Shown here in pieces: positions 34,269 through 43,575 of a stretch of 64,000 bases of DNA (positions within the stretch are counted from its first letter, which is position 1; each line of letters opens with the position of its first letter). The notes beneath the pieces were generated by a model. The model was not told the DNA's origin. It saw only the letters and a program-made list of their open reading frames with translations, and did not search any database. The position numbers and the translations under genes were made by a program. Location of the stretch: the NCBI RefSeq assembly GCF_014161445.1, contig NZ_JABBXA010000029.1:1-64000 (forward strand), given 5' to 3'. This DNA is from Microbispora sp. H13382 (GTDB taxonomy: Bacteria > Actinomycetota > Actinomycetes > Streptosporangiales > Streptosporangiaceae).

Positions 34269-35233
34269 CGCTGCCCGCCTCCGTTCGCGGCCAGGCGCTG
34301 CCGCCGGGCGGCCCGCCGTACGGTGAGGATCCGGCGCGCCCGCTGCACCGGCGTGGGCGGCAGGGCCCGCGCGAGGCCCCGGCCGAACCTGCGTTCCACG
34401 TAGTACTGCGCGGCCGACAGGACCGTGGTGAGGACGAGGTACCAGATCGCGGCCACCAGCAGCATCGCGATCACCCGGCCGTTGCGGTTGTAGATCACCT
34501 GCACCTGGTAGAACAGCTCGGGCAGCGCCATGATGTAGACGACCGAGGTGCCCTTGACCAGGCCGATGATCTCGTTGCCGGCGGCCGGGACGATCGAACG
34601 CATGGCCTGCGGAAGCCGGATCCGCAGGATCTGCCTGGCCCTCGGGATGCCGAGCGCGGCGGCCGCCTCCAGCTGACCCGGTTCCACCGACAGGAAGCCC
34701 CCGCGCACGATCTCCGCGGCGTACGCCGCCTGGTGCAGCGCCAGGCCGAGCGCGGCGGCCGTCACCGGTCCGATCAGCTCCATCGAGTCGACGGAGAAGA
34801 ACGCGGGCCCGAACGGCACCCCGAACGAGATCTGCTTGTACAGCGCGGCGAGGTTGTACCAGAACAGCAGCTGCAGGATGAGCGGCACCGAGCGGAACAG
34901 CCACACGTAGCCCCAGGCCACCGACGTGAGCAGCGGCACCCGGGACAGTCGCATCAGCGCGAGCACGGTCCCCAGCAGGAAGCCGAGCACGATGCCGAGC
35001 GCGGTCAGCTCGACGGTGAACAGCACCGCGTGCAGCACCGAGGGATGGAACAGGTACGCGCCGACGACCGGCCAGTCCCAGGCCGGGTTGGTGATCAACG
35101 CGTTGACCGCCATCGCCAGCAGCACCGCCACCACGGCGCCGGCGATCCAGCGTCCCGGGTGACGCGCCTTGACGACGGTCAGGGAGCCGGCGGACTCCGC
35201 CGCCTCCTCCTCGATCACGGCGGGCGCGGTCAT
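34265..35233 (-). CDS. Polar amino-acid-type ABC permease
   Basis: This 322-aa permease of the His/Glu/Gln family has about five to six spans after a hydrophilic N-terminal 45 residues. The EAA loop reads EPGQLEAAAALGIPRARQILRIRLPQAMR. ATG 35233 follows CGGAGGCACG. It is the first gene of the three-gene operon; its promoter region holds the palindrome at 35378. A single permease subunit suggests a homodimer. Confidence 0.92.
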   Translation of the reverse strand: MTAPAVIEEEAAESAGSLTVVKARHPGRWIAGAVVAVLLAMAVNALITNPAWDWPVVGAYLFHPSVLHAVLFTVELTALGIVLGFLLGTVLALMRLSRVPLLTSVAWGYVWLFRSVPLILQLLFWYNLAALYKQISFGVPFGPAFFSVDSMELIGPVTAAALGLALHQAAYAAEIVRGGFLSVEPGQLEAAAALGIPRARQILRIRLPQAMRSIVPAAGNEIIGLVKGTSVVYIMALPELFYQVQVIYNRNGRVIAMLLVAAIWYLVLTTVLSAAQYYVERRFGRGLARALPPTPVQRARRILTVRRAARRQRLAANGGGQR

Positions 35234-35377
35234 CGTGCCTCCGCGGTGGCGAACGAACGGACGGTGGTGAGCACGTGGGGCTCGGGGGTCATGGATCAGT
35301 CCTCCCGGCGACCGCGTCTGATCGCGGGCGTCCCGACATGTCCCTATCTTCAGCACAGAGATCCATATACCGTCAAG

Positions 35378-35396
35378 ACCTACTTGTTTAGTAGGT
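35378..35396. promoter_or_regulatory. Palindromic element, site A of the sulfur-island motif
   Basis: ACCTACT-TGTTT-AGTAGGT is a perfect 7-bp-arm palindrome, extended to the right as AGTAGGTAATA. It lies between the ABC permease (start 35233) and the GNAT gene (start 35553). Reading toward the permease, a -35-like TTGACG follows two bases after the palindrome. Confidence 0.8.
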
Positions 35397-35552
35397 AATA
35401 GTCTACGATCTCTCCGCAGGCGTACGAGCGACAGGAGGTCCGATGCCGCGGACATGCGTGTTCATCCGATACGGCCGCCCCGAGACGGAGGCGCCGGCAC
35501 GAGGAGGGCGCGCGAGCGCCGGCCACGGCGACGTGGCGTGGGGAGAGCCGCG

Positions 35553-36251
35553 GTGAGCGACCGGCACCTCCTGGACAACCCCGTGTGGGCGTCGCTCACC
35601 GGGCCACACGCGCGCTTCGCCGAACGGTACGGCAACGCGCTGCGCTACCCGGACGACGTCTCGCCGTTCTTCGCGCTGCCCGGCGAACCCGGCCCCGCGG
35701 ACTGGAACGACCTCGCCGCCCTCGCCGGACCCGGCGCGATCGTCCCGGTCACCGGCGGCGCCCTCGCACCGCCGGACGGGTGGGAGGTGGTGGCACAGGG
35801 CGCGGGCGTGCAGCTGACCGGCGACGACGTGATCCCGGCACCGGACGAGGAGGCGGTCCGCCTGGGGCCGGCGGACGTGCCGGAGATGCTGGACCTCGTC
35901 GCGCGCACCCAGCCGGGCCCGTTCCGGCCGCGCACCGTCGAGATGGGCACCTACCTGGGCATCCGTCGTGACGGCGCACTGGTCGCGATGGCCGGGGAAC
36001 GGCTGCACCCGCCCGGCTGGACGGAGATCAGCGCGGTCTGCACCGATCCGGCCTACCGCCGCCAGGGCCTGGCGTCGCGGCTCGTGCCGGCCGTCGCCGC
36101 CGGCATCCGCGCCCGCGGCGAGACCCCGTTCCTGCACGCCGCCGCGAGCAACACGTCCGCGATCCGGGTGTACGAGGGGCTCGGCTTCCACCTTCGCCGC
36201 CGGACGACGTTCGCGACCGTCCGCGTGCCCGCCGACGTGCCGGTCGCGTGA
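35553..36251 (+). CDS. GNAT-family acetyltransferase
   Basis: This 232-aa protein has an N-terminal region of about 100 residues and a C-terminal GNAT domain (FR47-like). The acetyl-CoA loop reads VCTDPAYRRQGLASRLV (about 165-181), followed by LHAAASNTSAIRVYEGLGFHLRRR. GTG 35553 has GGGGAGAG upstream; the longer frame to 35454 looks non-conserved. Its position beside the divergent importer and shared operator suggests it modifies an imported amino-acid-like compound, unproven. Confidence 0.85.
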   Translation: MSDRHLLDNPVWASLTGPHARFAERYGNALRYPDDVSPFFALPGEPGPADWNDLAALAGPGAIVPVTGGALAPPDGWEVVAQGAGVQLTGDDVIPAPDEEAVRLGPADVPEMLDLVARTQPGPFRPRTVEMGTYLGIRRDGALVAMAGERLHPPGWTEISAVCTDPAYRRQGLASRLVPAVAAGIRARGETPFLHAAASNTSAIRVYEGLGFHLRRRTTFATVRVPADVPVA

Positions 36252-36298
36252 ACGCCCGCCGACCCTGAGGCCGCCTTCCTGGGCGACATGGGTGCCGA

Positions 36299-36336
36299 TT
36301 GACGACAAAACCTTATTTTCCTACTGTATTAATAGG
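36299..36336 (+). promoter_or_regulatory. Promoter with site B of the sulfur-island motif
   Basis: TTGACG (36299-36304) and TACTGT (36322-36327) with a 17-base spacer form a good promoter. The -10 lies inside the element CCTACT-GTATT-AATAGG (36320-36336), an imperfect copy of site A. A protein bound there would block the promoter. Confidence 0.7.
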
Positions 36337-36366
36337 TTTCAACGGGCCGAACTGTCAGGAGTCCCC

Positions 36367-37716
36367 GTGACCAAGCAGATCCATCTCGCCGCGCACTTCC
36401 CCGGCGTGAACAACACGACGGTCTGGTCCGACCCCGCGTCGGGCAGTCAGATCGACTTCGACTCGTTCCGCCATCTGGCCCAGACGGCCGAGCGCGGGAA
36501 GTTCGACTTCTTCTTCCTGGCCGAAGGACTGCGGCTGCGCGAGGCGAAGGGACGCATCCACGACCTGGACGTCGTGGGCCGCCCGGAGTCGCTCACGGTC
36601 CTGTCCGCCCTCGCCGCCGTCACCACCCACCTGGGGCTCGCCGCGACGGTCAACTCCACCTTCAACGAACCGTACGAGGTGGCGCGACGGCTCGCCACGC
36701 TCGACCACCTGAGCGGCGGCCGGGCCGCGTGGAACGTGGTGACCAGCTTCGACGCCTTCACCGGGGAGAACTTCCGCCGGGGCGGCTTCCTCGCCGAGGC
36801 CGACCGGTACACCAGAGCGAAGGAGTTCCTGCAGACCGCGAGGGAGCTGTGGGACTCCTGGGCGCCCGACGCCGTAGCCGCGGACCGGGAGTCGGGGCGG
36901 TTCCTCCGGCCCGGCGGCGTCGCGCCCTTCCGGCACCAGGGCCGGCACTTCGACATCGCGGGGCTGTTCACCACGCCGCGGGGCCCGCAGGGCCACCCGG
37001 TGATCATCCAGGCCGGCGACTCCGCCGAGGGCCGGGAGTTCGCCGCGTCGTCGGCCGACGTGATCTTCAGCCGGCACAGCAAGCTGGAGGAGGGCCGCGC
37101 CTTCTACCGTGACGTCAAGCGCAGGCTCGCCGCCTACGGACGGCGGCCCGAGGACCTGAAGATCCTCCCCGCGGTGACCTACGTACTCGGCGACACCGAG
37201 GCCGAGGCCCGGGAACGGGCCGTCGAGATCCGGCGCGCACAGGTCAGCCCGCAGACCGCGATCTACTTCCTGGAGGCCGTGTGGGGCCGCGATCTGTCGG
37301 GATACGACCCCGACGGCCCGCTGCCCGACGTCGAGCCGAACCTGGACGAGGGCGTCACCAAGGGACACGCGGCGTTCCGCCGCGACCGTGGCGAGGTGGT
37401 GGCCAAGTGGCGCGCCCTCGCCGAGGAGAAGAACCTGTCGATCCGCGAGCTCGCCATCGAGGTCTCCGCACCGCAGACCTTCATCGGGACGCCGCGCGCG
37501 GTGGCCGACGAGATCGATCGCTTCGTGCAGACCGACGCGGCCGACGGCTTCATCTTCGTGCCGCACCTGACTCCCGGCGGGCTCGACGACCTGGTCGGCA
37601 AGGTGGTCCCCCTGCTTCAGGAGAAGGGCGTGTTCCGGGCCGACTACACCGGGCCCACGCTCCGCGACCACCTCGGCCTCTCCCCCCGCACTCCGAACCG
37701 CACCGAGGAGATCTGA
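36367..37716 (+). CDS. FMN-dependent monooxygenase, NtaA/SnaA/DszA type
   Basis: This 449-aa flavin monooxygenase of the bacterial luciferase-like superfamily uses FMNH2 from a separate reductase. Family text includes IHLAAHFPGVNNTTVWSDP, DFFFLAEGLRLRE, LDHLSGGRAAWNVVTSFDAFTGENFRRGGFL, HFDIAGLFTTPRGPQGHPVIIQAGDS and EGRAFYRDVKRR. NtaA oxidises nitrilotriacetate, and DszA opens dibenzothiophene sulfone. GTG 36367 has AGGAG five bases upstream. It heads a four-gene run of LLM enzymes joined by overlapping stop-start codons. Given the island, oxidation of an organosulfur compound is likely; the exact substrate is unknown. Confidence 0.92.
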   Translation: MTKQIHLAAHFPGVNNTTVWSDPASGSQIDFDSFRHLAQTAERGKFDFFFLAEGLRLREAKGRIHDLDVVGRPESLTVLSALAAVTTHLGLAATVNSTFNEPYEVARRLATLDHLSGGRAAWNVVTSFDAFTGENFRRGGFLAEADRYTRAKEFLQTARELWDSWAPDAVAADRESGRFLRPGGVAPFRHQGRHFDIAGLFTTPRGPQGHPVIIQAGDSAEGREFAASSADVIFSRHSKLEEGRAFYRDVKRRLAAYGRRPEDLKILPAVTYVLGDTEAEARERAVEIRRAQVSPQTAIYFLEAVWGRDLSGYDPDGPLPDVEPNLDEGVTKGHAAFRRDRGEVVAKWRALAEEKNLSIRELAIEVSAPQTFIGTPRAVADEIDRFVQTDAADGFIFVPHLTPGGLDDLVGKVVPLLQEKGVFRADYTGPTLRDHLGLSPRTPNRTEEI

Positions 37717-38906
37717 TGACGCTGCATCTCGCCGTCGCACTGGACGGGGCGGGCTGGCACCCGGCCGCCTGGCGGGCCGAGGGCGCGCGGCCGGACCGGC
37801 TGTTCACCCCCGGCTACTGGGCCGAACTCGTCGCGGAGGCCGAGCGCGGCCTGCTCGACTTCGTCACCTTCGAAGACGCCCTCGGCCTCCAGTCCTCCCA
37901 TCTCAACGAGCCCGACGGACGCCTCGACCAGGTGCGCGGGCGGCTCGACGCGGTGCTGATCGCGTCGCGTGTCGCCCCGCTGACCTCGCGGATCGGCCTC
38001 GTGCCGACCGCCGGCACGACCCACACCGAGCCGTTCCACGTCGCGATCGGCATCGCCTCGCTCGACCACATCAGCCGCGGCAGGGCCGGGTGGCGGCCCC
38101 AGGTCTCCGGCCGCCCCGACCAGGTCGCCCACTTCGGCCGCCGCCCGCCGTTTCCGCCGCAGGACTACTCCCCCGATCGGGACGGCGCCTTCGGCGAGCA
38201 CGTGCGGGACCTGTTCGCCGAGGCCGCCGACGTGGTCGAGGTGGTCCGCCGTCTGTGGGACAGCTGGGAGGACGACGCCGAGATCCGCGACGTCGCCACC
38301 GGCCGTTTCATCGACCGCGACAAGCTGCACTACATCGACTTCAGCGGCGACCGCTTCAGCGTGAAGGGTCCCTCGATCACGCCGCGCTCCCCCCAGGGCC
38401 AGCCGCTGGTCACCTCTCTCGCCCACGACACGGTGCCGTACGAGTTCGCGGCGAAGGGGGCCGACGTCGTGTACGTCACGCCGCGCGACCGCGAGGACGC
38501 CACCGCGATCGTCGAGCGCGTCCGGGCGGCGGAGGCGGCCGTCGGACGCACCGAGCCGCCGCTGCGGATCCTCGCGGACCTGGTGGTCTTCCTCGACGCC
38601 CGCGACGCGGCCGGCCGCAAGGCGCGGCTGGACGACCTCGACGGCGCCGAGCTCGAGTCGGACGCCCGCGTCTTCACCGGCACCCCCGGGGAGCTCGCCG
38701 CGCTGCTGCTCGACTGGCGCAACGCGGGGCTGGCGGGCTTCCGTCTCCGGCCGGGCGTGCTGCCCCACGACCTGGCCGCGATCACCCGCGGCCTGGTGCC
38801 CGAGCTGCGGGCGGCAGGGGCGTTCCGGACCGCGTACGACACGGGGGACCTGCGCGGACGGCTCGGCCTCGCCCGCCCCGCCAGCCGCTACGCGAAGGCG
38901 TCATGA
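37716..38906 (+). CDS. LLM-class flavin-dependent monooxygenase
   Basis: This 396-aa luciferase-like protein has RLTPGYW-type and FVTFEDALGLQSSHLNEPDG blocks, IGLVPTAGTTHTEPFHVAIGIASLDHISRGRAGW, and GPSITPRSPQGQPLVTSLAHD. It is related to the upstream NtaA-like enzyme but distinct in the C-terminus. The ATG at 37716 overlaps the upstream TGA. It probably works on the same or a following intermediate and shares the flavin reductases encoded near 49 kb. Confidence 0.88.
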   Translation: MTLHLAVALDGAGWHPAAWRAEGARPDRLFTPGYWAELVAEAERGLLDFVTFEDALGLQSSHLNEPDGRLDQVRGRLDAVLIASRVAPLTSRIGLVPTAGTTHTEPFHVAIGIASLDHISRGRAGWRPQVSGRPDQVAHFGRRPPFPPQDYSPDRDGAFGEHVRDLFAEAADVVEVVRRLWDSWEDDAEIRDVATGRFIDRDKLHYIDFSGDRFSVKGPSITPRSPQGQPLVTSLAHDTVPYEFAAKGADVVYVTPRDREDATAIVERVRAAEAAVGRTEPPLRILADLVVFLDARDAAGRKARLDDLDGAELESDARVFTGTPGELAALLLDWRNAGLAGFRLRPGVLPHDLAAITRGLVPELRAAGAFRTAYDTGDLRGRLGLARPASRYAKAS

Positions 38907-38992
38907 GCGCCGCATCCGGCACGGGAAAGACGCGAGGGGCCGCCGCGCCGGCGCGCACGATCCACGCGACGAAGGAGGACGGCCGGTCGTGA
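38903..38992 (+). CDS. 29-aa bridging open frame
   Basis: A small frame (MSAASGTGKTRGAAAPARTI and more) overlaps the previous stop by ATGA and the next GTG start by GTGA. It also contains the AAGGAGGA used by the next gene. It may be a translational bridge rather than a functional peptide. Confidence 0.3.
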   Translation: MSAASGTGKTRGAAAPARTIHATKEDGRS

Positions 38993-40044
38993 AGTTCCTC
39001 GCGATGACACTCGGATTCCATCTGCCCCACCCGCTGACCGGCGAGCTGAAACCGGTGACCGAGCGGTTCCGCGAGATCGTGGCCGCCGCCGTCGTCGCCG
39101 AGGAGCTGGGCTTCGACGGGTTCGCCTTCGGCGAGCGGCACGAGCGGCCGTTCCTGTCCTCGGCCCCGCCCGTGGTGCTGAGCCACGTCGCGGCGCACAC
39201 CAGCACGATCAGGCTGTTCACCGCGGTGACCACGCTGAGCCTGCTCGACCCGGTCCGCGCGTTCGAGGACTACTCGACCCTGGACCACCTGTCCGGCGGA
39301 CGCCTGGAGCTGATCATCGGCAAGGGCAACGGCGCCGCCCAGGCGCAGCTGTTCCACGTGACCGACCAGGACCAGTGGGACCGCAACCGCGAGGGTTACG
39401 AGCTGTTCCGGCGGCTCTGGCGGGAGGACAGGGTGACCTGGTCGGGCCGCTTCCGCCCGCCGCTGACAGACGCCGAGGTGCTCCCCCGGCCGCTGCAGCG
39501 GCCCATCCGGATCTGGCACGGCAGCGCCACCAGCAAGGAGTCGGTGGAGCTCGCCGCCCGGTACGGCGATCCCCTGTTCTCCGCGAACGTGACCAACTCC
39601 GTCGAACCGTACGCGGAGCTGGTCGCCTACTACCGGGAGCGGTGGGAGCACCACGGCCACGACCCGGCCGACGCCCTGGTCGGGGCGGGCAGCGCCGGCT
39701 ACTACGCCACACCGAGATCGCAGGACGCCGTCGAGACCTACCGGCCGATCTTCGACGCCCGGGTGGCGTTCCTGCGCAAGCAGGGGCTCGACCCCGTGTT
39801 CCCCACGCTGGAGGACGCCATCGAGCGCAGCTCGATCCTCGTCGGCAGCCCCCAGCAGATCATCGACAAGGTGCACCGCTACCACGAACGGCTGGGCCAC
39901 GAGGTGATGCACGTGTCGGCGGAGGCCGACGGGCTGACCGGCGCGCAGCACCGGGCGTCGCTCGAACTGTTCCAGAGCGACATCGCCCCCGTCCTGCGCA
40001 AGGAGATCCCCAGCAGGCCGTTCCCCACCGGAGGTCCGTCATGA
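38989..40044 (+). CDS. LLM-class flavin-dependent monooxygenase
   Basis: This 351-aa protein has the luciferase-like fold, with EELGFDGFAFGERHERPFLSS, STLDHLSGGRLELIIGKGNG and LPRPLQRPIRIWHGSATSKESVELAARYGDPLFSAN. The conserved His and the glycine-rich phosphate loop (GKGNGAAQ) suit FMN. GTG 38989 has AAGGAGGA about ten bases upstream. It is the third LLM gene in the operon, with the next ATG overlapping its stop. Confidence 0.88.
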   Translation: MKFLAMTLGFHLPHPLTGELKPVTERFREIVAAAVVAEELGFDGFAFGERHERPFLSSAPPVVLSHVAAHTSTIRLFTAVTTLSLLDPVRAFEDYSTLDHLSGGRLELIIGKGNGAAQAQLFHVTDQDQWDRNREGYELFRRLWREDRVTWSGRFRPPLTDAEVLPRPLQRPIRIWHGSATSKESVELAARYGDPLFSANVTNSVEPYAELVAYYRERWEHHGHDPADALVGAGSAGYYATPRSQDAVETYRPIFDARVAFLRKQGLDPVFPTLEDAIERSSILVGSPQQIIDKVHRYHERLGHEVMHVSAEADGLTGAQHRASLELFQSDIAPVLRKEIPSRPFPTGGPS

Positions 40045-41168
40045 CCCGCCTGTCCGTCCTCGACCTCGCCCCCATCTCGTCCGGCGGCACCGCCGGGGAC
40101 GCCCTGCGCAACACCGTCGACCTCGCCCGCCGGGCGGAGGACGCCGGGTACCACCGCTACTGGCTCGCCGAGCACCACCTCACCCCCGGCGTGGCGAGCT
40201 CCGCGCCGGCGGTGCTCATCGGCGCGGTGGCCGCCGCCACCCGGCGGATCCGGGTCGGCTCCGGCGCGGTCCAGCTCGGGCACCAGACCCCGCTGACCGT
40301 GGTGGAGCAGTTCGGCACGCTCGACGCCCTCTATCCCGGCCGCATCGATCTGGGGATCGGCCGCTCCGGGCAGCGTGCGCGCGAGTTGCGCGAGGCTCCG
40401 CCCGAGCCGGCCGCCCCCGCGGCGGCGCGTACGGTCAACGGCCTGCTGATCCCGCCGCCGTTCTCGTTCACCCCGGCCATCACGCAGGCGCCGATCTTCG
40501 CGCTGGCGCTGACGCTGCTGCAGCAGCCGGGAGCCCAGAGCCCCGACTTCGCCGAGCAGGTCGACGACATCGTCGCGTTCCTCTCCGGGAGCTACCGCTC
40601 GGACGACGGCCACGAGGCGCACGCCCAGCCCGGGGAGGGCGCCGAACTGGAGCTGTGGGTCCTGGGCAGCAGCGGCGGCCAGAGCGCGCAGGTCGCGGCC
40701 GAGCGCGGGCTGCCGTTCGCGGCGAACTACCACGTGAGCCCGGCCACCGTGCTGGAGGCGGTGGACGCCTACCGCGACGCGTTCAAGCCCTCGCAGGCGT
40801 ATCCCGCGCCACACGTCATGGTGTCCGCCGACGTCCTGGTCGCCCCCACCGAGGAGGAGGCCCGCCGCGTCGGCGAGCCGTACGGGCTGTGGGTGAGGAG
40901 CATCCGCACCGGCGCCGGGGCGATGAAGTACCCCTCTCCGGAGGAGGCGTCCGCGTACGAGTGGACCGAGGAGGACAGGGCCCTCGTCGCGGACCGGCTG
41001 GACACGCGGTTCGCGGGCACGCCCGAGAAGGTGGTGGAGGGGCTGCGGGTGCTCAAGGAGGCGACCGGGGCCGACGAACTCCTCGTCACCACGATCGCGC
41101 ACGACCACACGGACCGCGTCCGGTCCCAGGACCTGCTCGCGCAGGCGTGGGCGGACGCCGGCGTCTGA
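40041..41168 (+). CDS. LLM-class oxygenase, MsnO8-like
   Basis: This 375-aa member of the LLM subgroup often named MsnO8-like begins LSVLDLAPISSGGTAGDALRNTVDLA and continues GYHRYWLAEHHLTPGVASSAPAVLIG, then QFGTLDALYPGRIDLGIGRS. The C-terminal part has LWVLGSSGGQSAQVAAERGLPFA. Last gene of the LLM operon, ending before a long hairpin. A similar but distinct paralogue is at 50201-51187. Confidence 0.9.
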   Translation: MTRLSVLDLAPISSGGTAGDALRNTVDLARRAEDAGYHRYWLAEHHLTPGVASSAPAVLIGAVAAATRRIRVGSGAVQLGHQTPLTVVEQFGTLDALYPGRIDLGIGRSGQRARELREAPPEPAAPAAARTVNGLLIPPPFSFTPAITQAPIFALALTLLQQPGAQSPDFAEQVDDIVAFLSGSYRSDDGHEAHAQPGEGAELELWVLGSSGGQSAQVAAERGLPFAANYHVSPATVLEAVDAYRDAFKPSQAYPAPHVMVSADVLVAPTEEEARRVGEPYGLWVRSIRTGAGAMKYPSPEEASAYEWTEEDRALVADRLDTRFAGTPEKVVEGLRVLKEATGADELLVTTIAHDHTDRVRSQDLLAQAWADAGV

Positions 41169-41190
41169 CGGACATCGCCACCGCCACCAA

Positions 41191-41228
41191 GGCCGGGCCG
41201 GCACCGCGTCAGCGGCGCCGGCCCGGCC
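41191..41228. terminator. Strong hairpin terminator
   Basis: GGCCGGGCCGGC (41191-41202) pairs perfectly with 41217-41228; after one mismatch a further CCGC/GCGG pairs around a GTCA loop. It separates the convergent LLM operon and the GST-like gene. Confidence 0.85.
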
Positions 41229-41380
41229 CTGTTCGGACCGCGCTGGTGAGCCCGCAGGGCCTTCAGCACGTCCGGCAGGGTGTGCGGGGCCGCCCGCGAC
41301 GCGGCCGGCGCCTCGACGATCTCTCTGTGCAGGTGCGGCCCGAGTCCCGGCAGCGGGGGGTCACCCCCAGGACACCTCTG

Positions 41381-42355
41381 TCACGCGTGCTCCCCCGCGA
41401 GCGCCTCGCGTCCGTGCGGCTCGTCCCAGTCGGCCTCGTGTGGCTCGACCGTGATCCGCACCGGACCGCCGCGCCGCTGCGCGGGCCTGGCGCCGAGCCG
41501 GAAGGCGGCGAAGTCGGTGGTCTCGCGGAACGCGGGGGTCCGGTAGAGGTCGCGGGCGTACGCCCAGAGGTGGGGGTAGGCGGTCAGCGGGCGTTTGGTG
41601 ATCCCGGCGAGCGGATTGTGCAGCAGGTCGTATCTGACCAGGACCACCCAGAGCTGCACGTCGGACTCGGTGAGGCGGTCCCCGAACAGATACCGCCGGC
41701 CGGCCAGGCGGGCGTCGAGGCGGTCCAGAGCGGCGGCCACCCCGGCGCGCCGCCGCTCGTACTCCTCCTGGGTGGCGGCCCCGGCGACCAGGTGCACACC
41801 CTGGCTGAGGTCGCGTGCGATCTCCTCGTCCAGGGCCTCGATCTCGGCGCGCAGGTCCTCGGGGTAGAGGTTCTCGGTGGCCCATTCGGCGAACCCGGTG
41901 CCGAGGTCGACGGGGATCCGGGCGAAGTCGTTGCTGACGATCCGGCGCGTGCGCCGGTCCCACAGCACCGGCACCGAGATGTGGCCGGGATATCCGGGCT
42001 GGGTGGCGTCGTACGCCTCGGCGAGGAGCGTGAAGCCGTTGACCGGGTCGGGCCCGCGCCGCTCGCGGAACGCCCAGCCGCGCGCGTCGCGGTCGTCGTC
42101 GACGTAGGACACCGACACGACCTCCCGCAGCCCGGCCAGGTCCCGCACGATGACGGCGCGCTGCGCCCACGGGCACGTGTACGAGGCGTAGACGTGGTAG
42201 CGACCGGGCTCGGCGGGGTGGCCGCCGGAGCCGTCGGCGCTGATCCGGCCCTGGAAGGGGTAGCGGGGTCCCGGCCGGTCGGTCCTGCCCGGCCCGTACG
42301 GGCCATGGGCGGCGACGTCGGCGGGACTCGCGTAGGCGGGCGCCTGGGTGGTCAT
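41381..42355 (-). CDS. Glutathionyl-hydroquinone-reductase-like protein
   Basis: This 324-aa omega-class GST-like protein (Ecm4/YqjG type) has a thioredoxin-fold half with the catalytic Cys61 in YTCPWAQRAV and conserved FQGRI, SVPVLWDRRTRRIVSNDFARI, and a helical half with RLTESDVQLWVVLVRYD and LWAYARDLYRTP. These enzymes reduce thiol-hydroquinone conjugates. Actinomycetes use mycothiol, so the thiol here is probably mycothiol. It is likely the last gene of a long minus-strand operon starting at the flavin reductases. Confidence 0.88.
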   Translation of the reverse strand: MTTQAPAYASPADVAAHGPYGPGRTDRPGPRYPFQGRISADGSGGHPAEPGRYHVYASYTCPWAQRAVIVRDLAGLREVVSVSYVDDDRDARGWAFRERRGPDPVNGFTLLAEAYDATQPGYPGHISVPVLWDRRTRRIVSNDFARIPVDLGTGFAEWATENLYPEDLRAEIEALDEEIARDLSQGVHLVAGAATQEEYERRRAGVAAALDRLDARLAGRRYLFGDRLTESDVQLWVVLVRYDLLHNPLAGITKRPLTAYPHLWAYARDLYRTPAFRETTDFAAFRLGARPAQRRGGPVRITVEPHEADWDEPHGREALAGEHA

Positions 42356-42417
42356 GGGGTCTCCTTGCGGTGATCAGCCGGTGGTCAGCCGGTGGTGGGC
42401 CGAGTGGTCAGCCGGGG

Positions 42418-43575
42418 TCAGCCGAGGATCCGGGCCGCGCCGAACCCGGCGGGCAGTTCGCCGCCGGTCGCGAAGCGGCCGGGCCCGAAGGCGGCGAGGC
42501 GGGGATCGGGGTCGTCCAGGAGCAGCCGGGCGACGTGGTCGCCCCAGGCGGGAGCGAGCTTGAAGCCGTGCCCGCTGGTGCCCGCGTCGACGAACAGGTG
42601 CTCGCCGACCCGGCCGGCGACCGGCTGCCAGTCGGGGCTCACGTCGTAGAGCGAGGCCCAGCCGCCGGCCACCCTGGCGCGGCGGCGCGCCGCGGAGCGG
42701 GCGGCGGAGGCCGCGGCGAGCCGGTCCAGCTCGCCGGCGAGCGGGCCGGGGAAGTCGTCGGGGTCGGCGGCGGAGGCCGGGACGACCCCGCCGGTGAGGT
42801 ACTGGGTGCGGGGCTGCGGGGTCGTGTAGTAGCCGCCGGGAATGTCGATCAGGATGTGCGGCACGATCTCGGCGCCGTCGGCGGGGTCGTGCTCGGACAC
42901 GGCGACGACGTGCCGTTCCACGGTCAGCGGCAGGTACACGCCGAGCGGCCACAGCAGCGGCGCGGTCCACGGCCCGGCCGCCACCAGCAGCCGTCCGGCC
43001 CGGTGCACCGCGCCGTCGGACGTGGTCACCGCCGCCCCGCGGCGCTCCTCTGCGAGCGCGACGACCGGACTGTGGGTGTGGAACACCGCGCCGTGGCGCC
43101 GCGCCGCCGCGGCCAGCCCGGTCGTCGTCGCGGACGGGTCCGCGTAGCCGGCGTCGGCCTCCCAGACCGCGACCGCGACGCCGTCCAGGTTCAGGTGGGG
43201 CAGCCGGGCGGGCAGCGCGTCGGCGGCGACCAGCTCGCTGGTGACGCCGAGCGAGCCGAGCCGCGCGGCGGTCTCGGCGGCCGAGGCCACGTCGCCGGGG
43301 CCGTGCAGGTAGAACGCGCCGGTCCGGCGGAACCCGGACTGGTGCCCGCCGGTGTGCTCCTCGAATCGGGTGAGGAACGCGATGCCGTCCCGCGCCGTCT
43401 CCGCCAGGAAGTGATCGGTGTAGTAGGCCCGGCAGATGCCGCCCGACCGCCCGGTGGGCCCGCCCGCGACCGGCCCCTTGTCGAACACGGCCACGGACAC
43501 GCCGCGCCTGGCCAGATGTAAGGCCGCGGCCGTGCCGTGCACCCCGGCCCCGACGATCACCACGTCGTACGTCAT
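42418..43575 (-). CDS. FAD-dependent amine/amino-acid oxidase (DAO family)
   Basis: This 385-aa flavoprotein has the Rossmann start VVIVGAGVHGTAAALHLARRG, then GPTGRSGGICRAYYTDH, a second FAD contact in AAGPWTAPLLWPLG, and the C-terminal VAGRVGEHLFVDAGTSGHGFKLAPAWGDHVA. It belongs to the DAO/glycine-oxidase/sarcosine-oxidase group. ATG 43575 overlaps the stop of the upstream ABC ATPase gene (ATGA), so it is co-translated with the importer. It probably oxidises an imported amine or amino acid. Confidence 0.9.
   Translation of the reverse strand: MTYDVVIVGAGVHGTAAALHLARRGVSVAVFDKGPVAGGPTGRSGGICRAYYTDHFLAETARDGIAFLTRFEEHTGGHQSGFRRTGAFYLHGPGDVASAAETAARLGSLGVTSELVAADALPARLPHLNLDGVAVAVWEADAGYADPSATTTGLAAAARRHGAVFHTHSPVVALAEERRGAAVTTSDGAVHRAGRLLVAAGPWTAPLLWPLGVYLPLTVERHVVAVSEHDPADGAEIVPHILIDIPGGYYTTPQPRTQYLTGGVVPASAADPDDFPGPLAGELDRLAAASAARSAARRRARVAGGWASLYDVSPDWQPVAGRVGEHLFVDAGTSGHGFKLAPAWGDHVARLLLDDPDPRLAAFGPGRFATGGELPAGFGAARILG

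Noticed and set aside
38090..38992. A 300-aa frame on the plus strand overlapping the second LLM gene
   Set aside because: Shadow frame; only the final 29 codons have any coupling logic, and these are reported at low confidence.
41229..41380. Open sequence in frame with and downstream of the GST-like stop (text like LPDVLKALRAHQR)
   Set aside because: It has no start and lies between the stop and a strong terminator; it might be a decayed tail but cannot be assigned.
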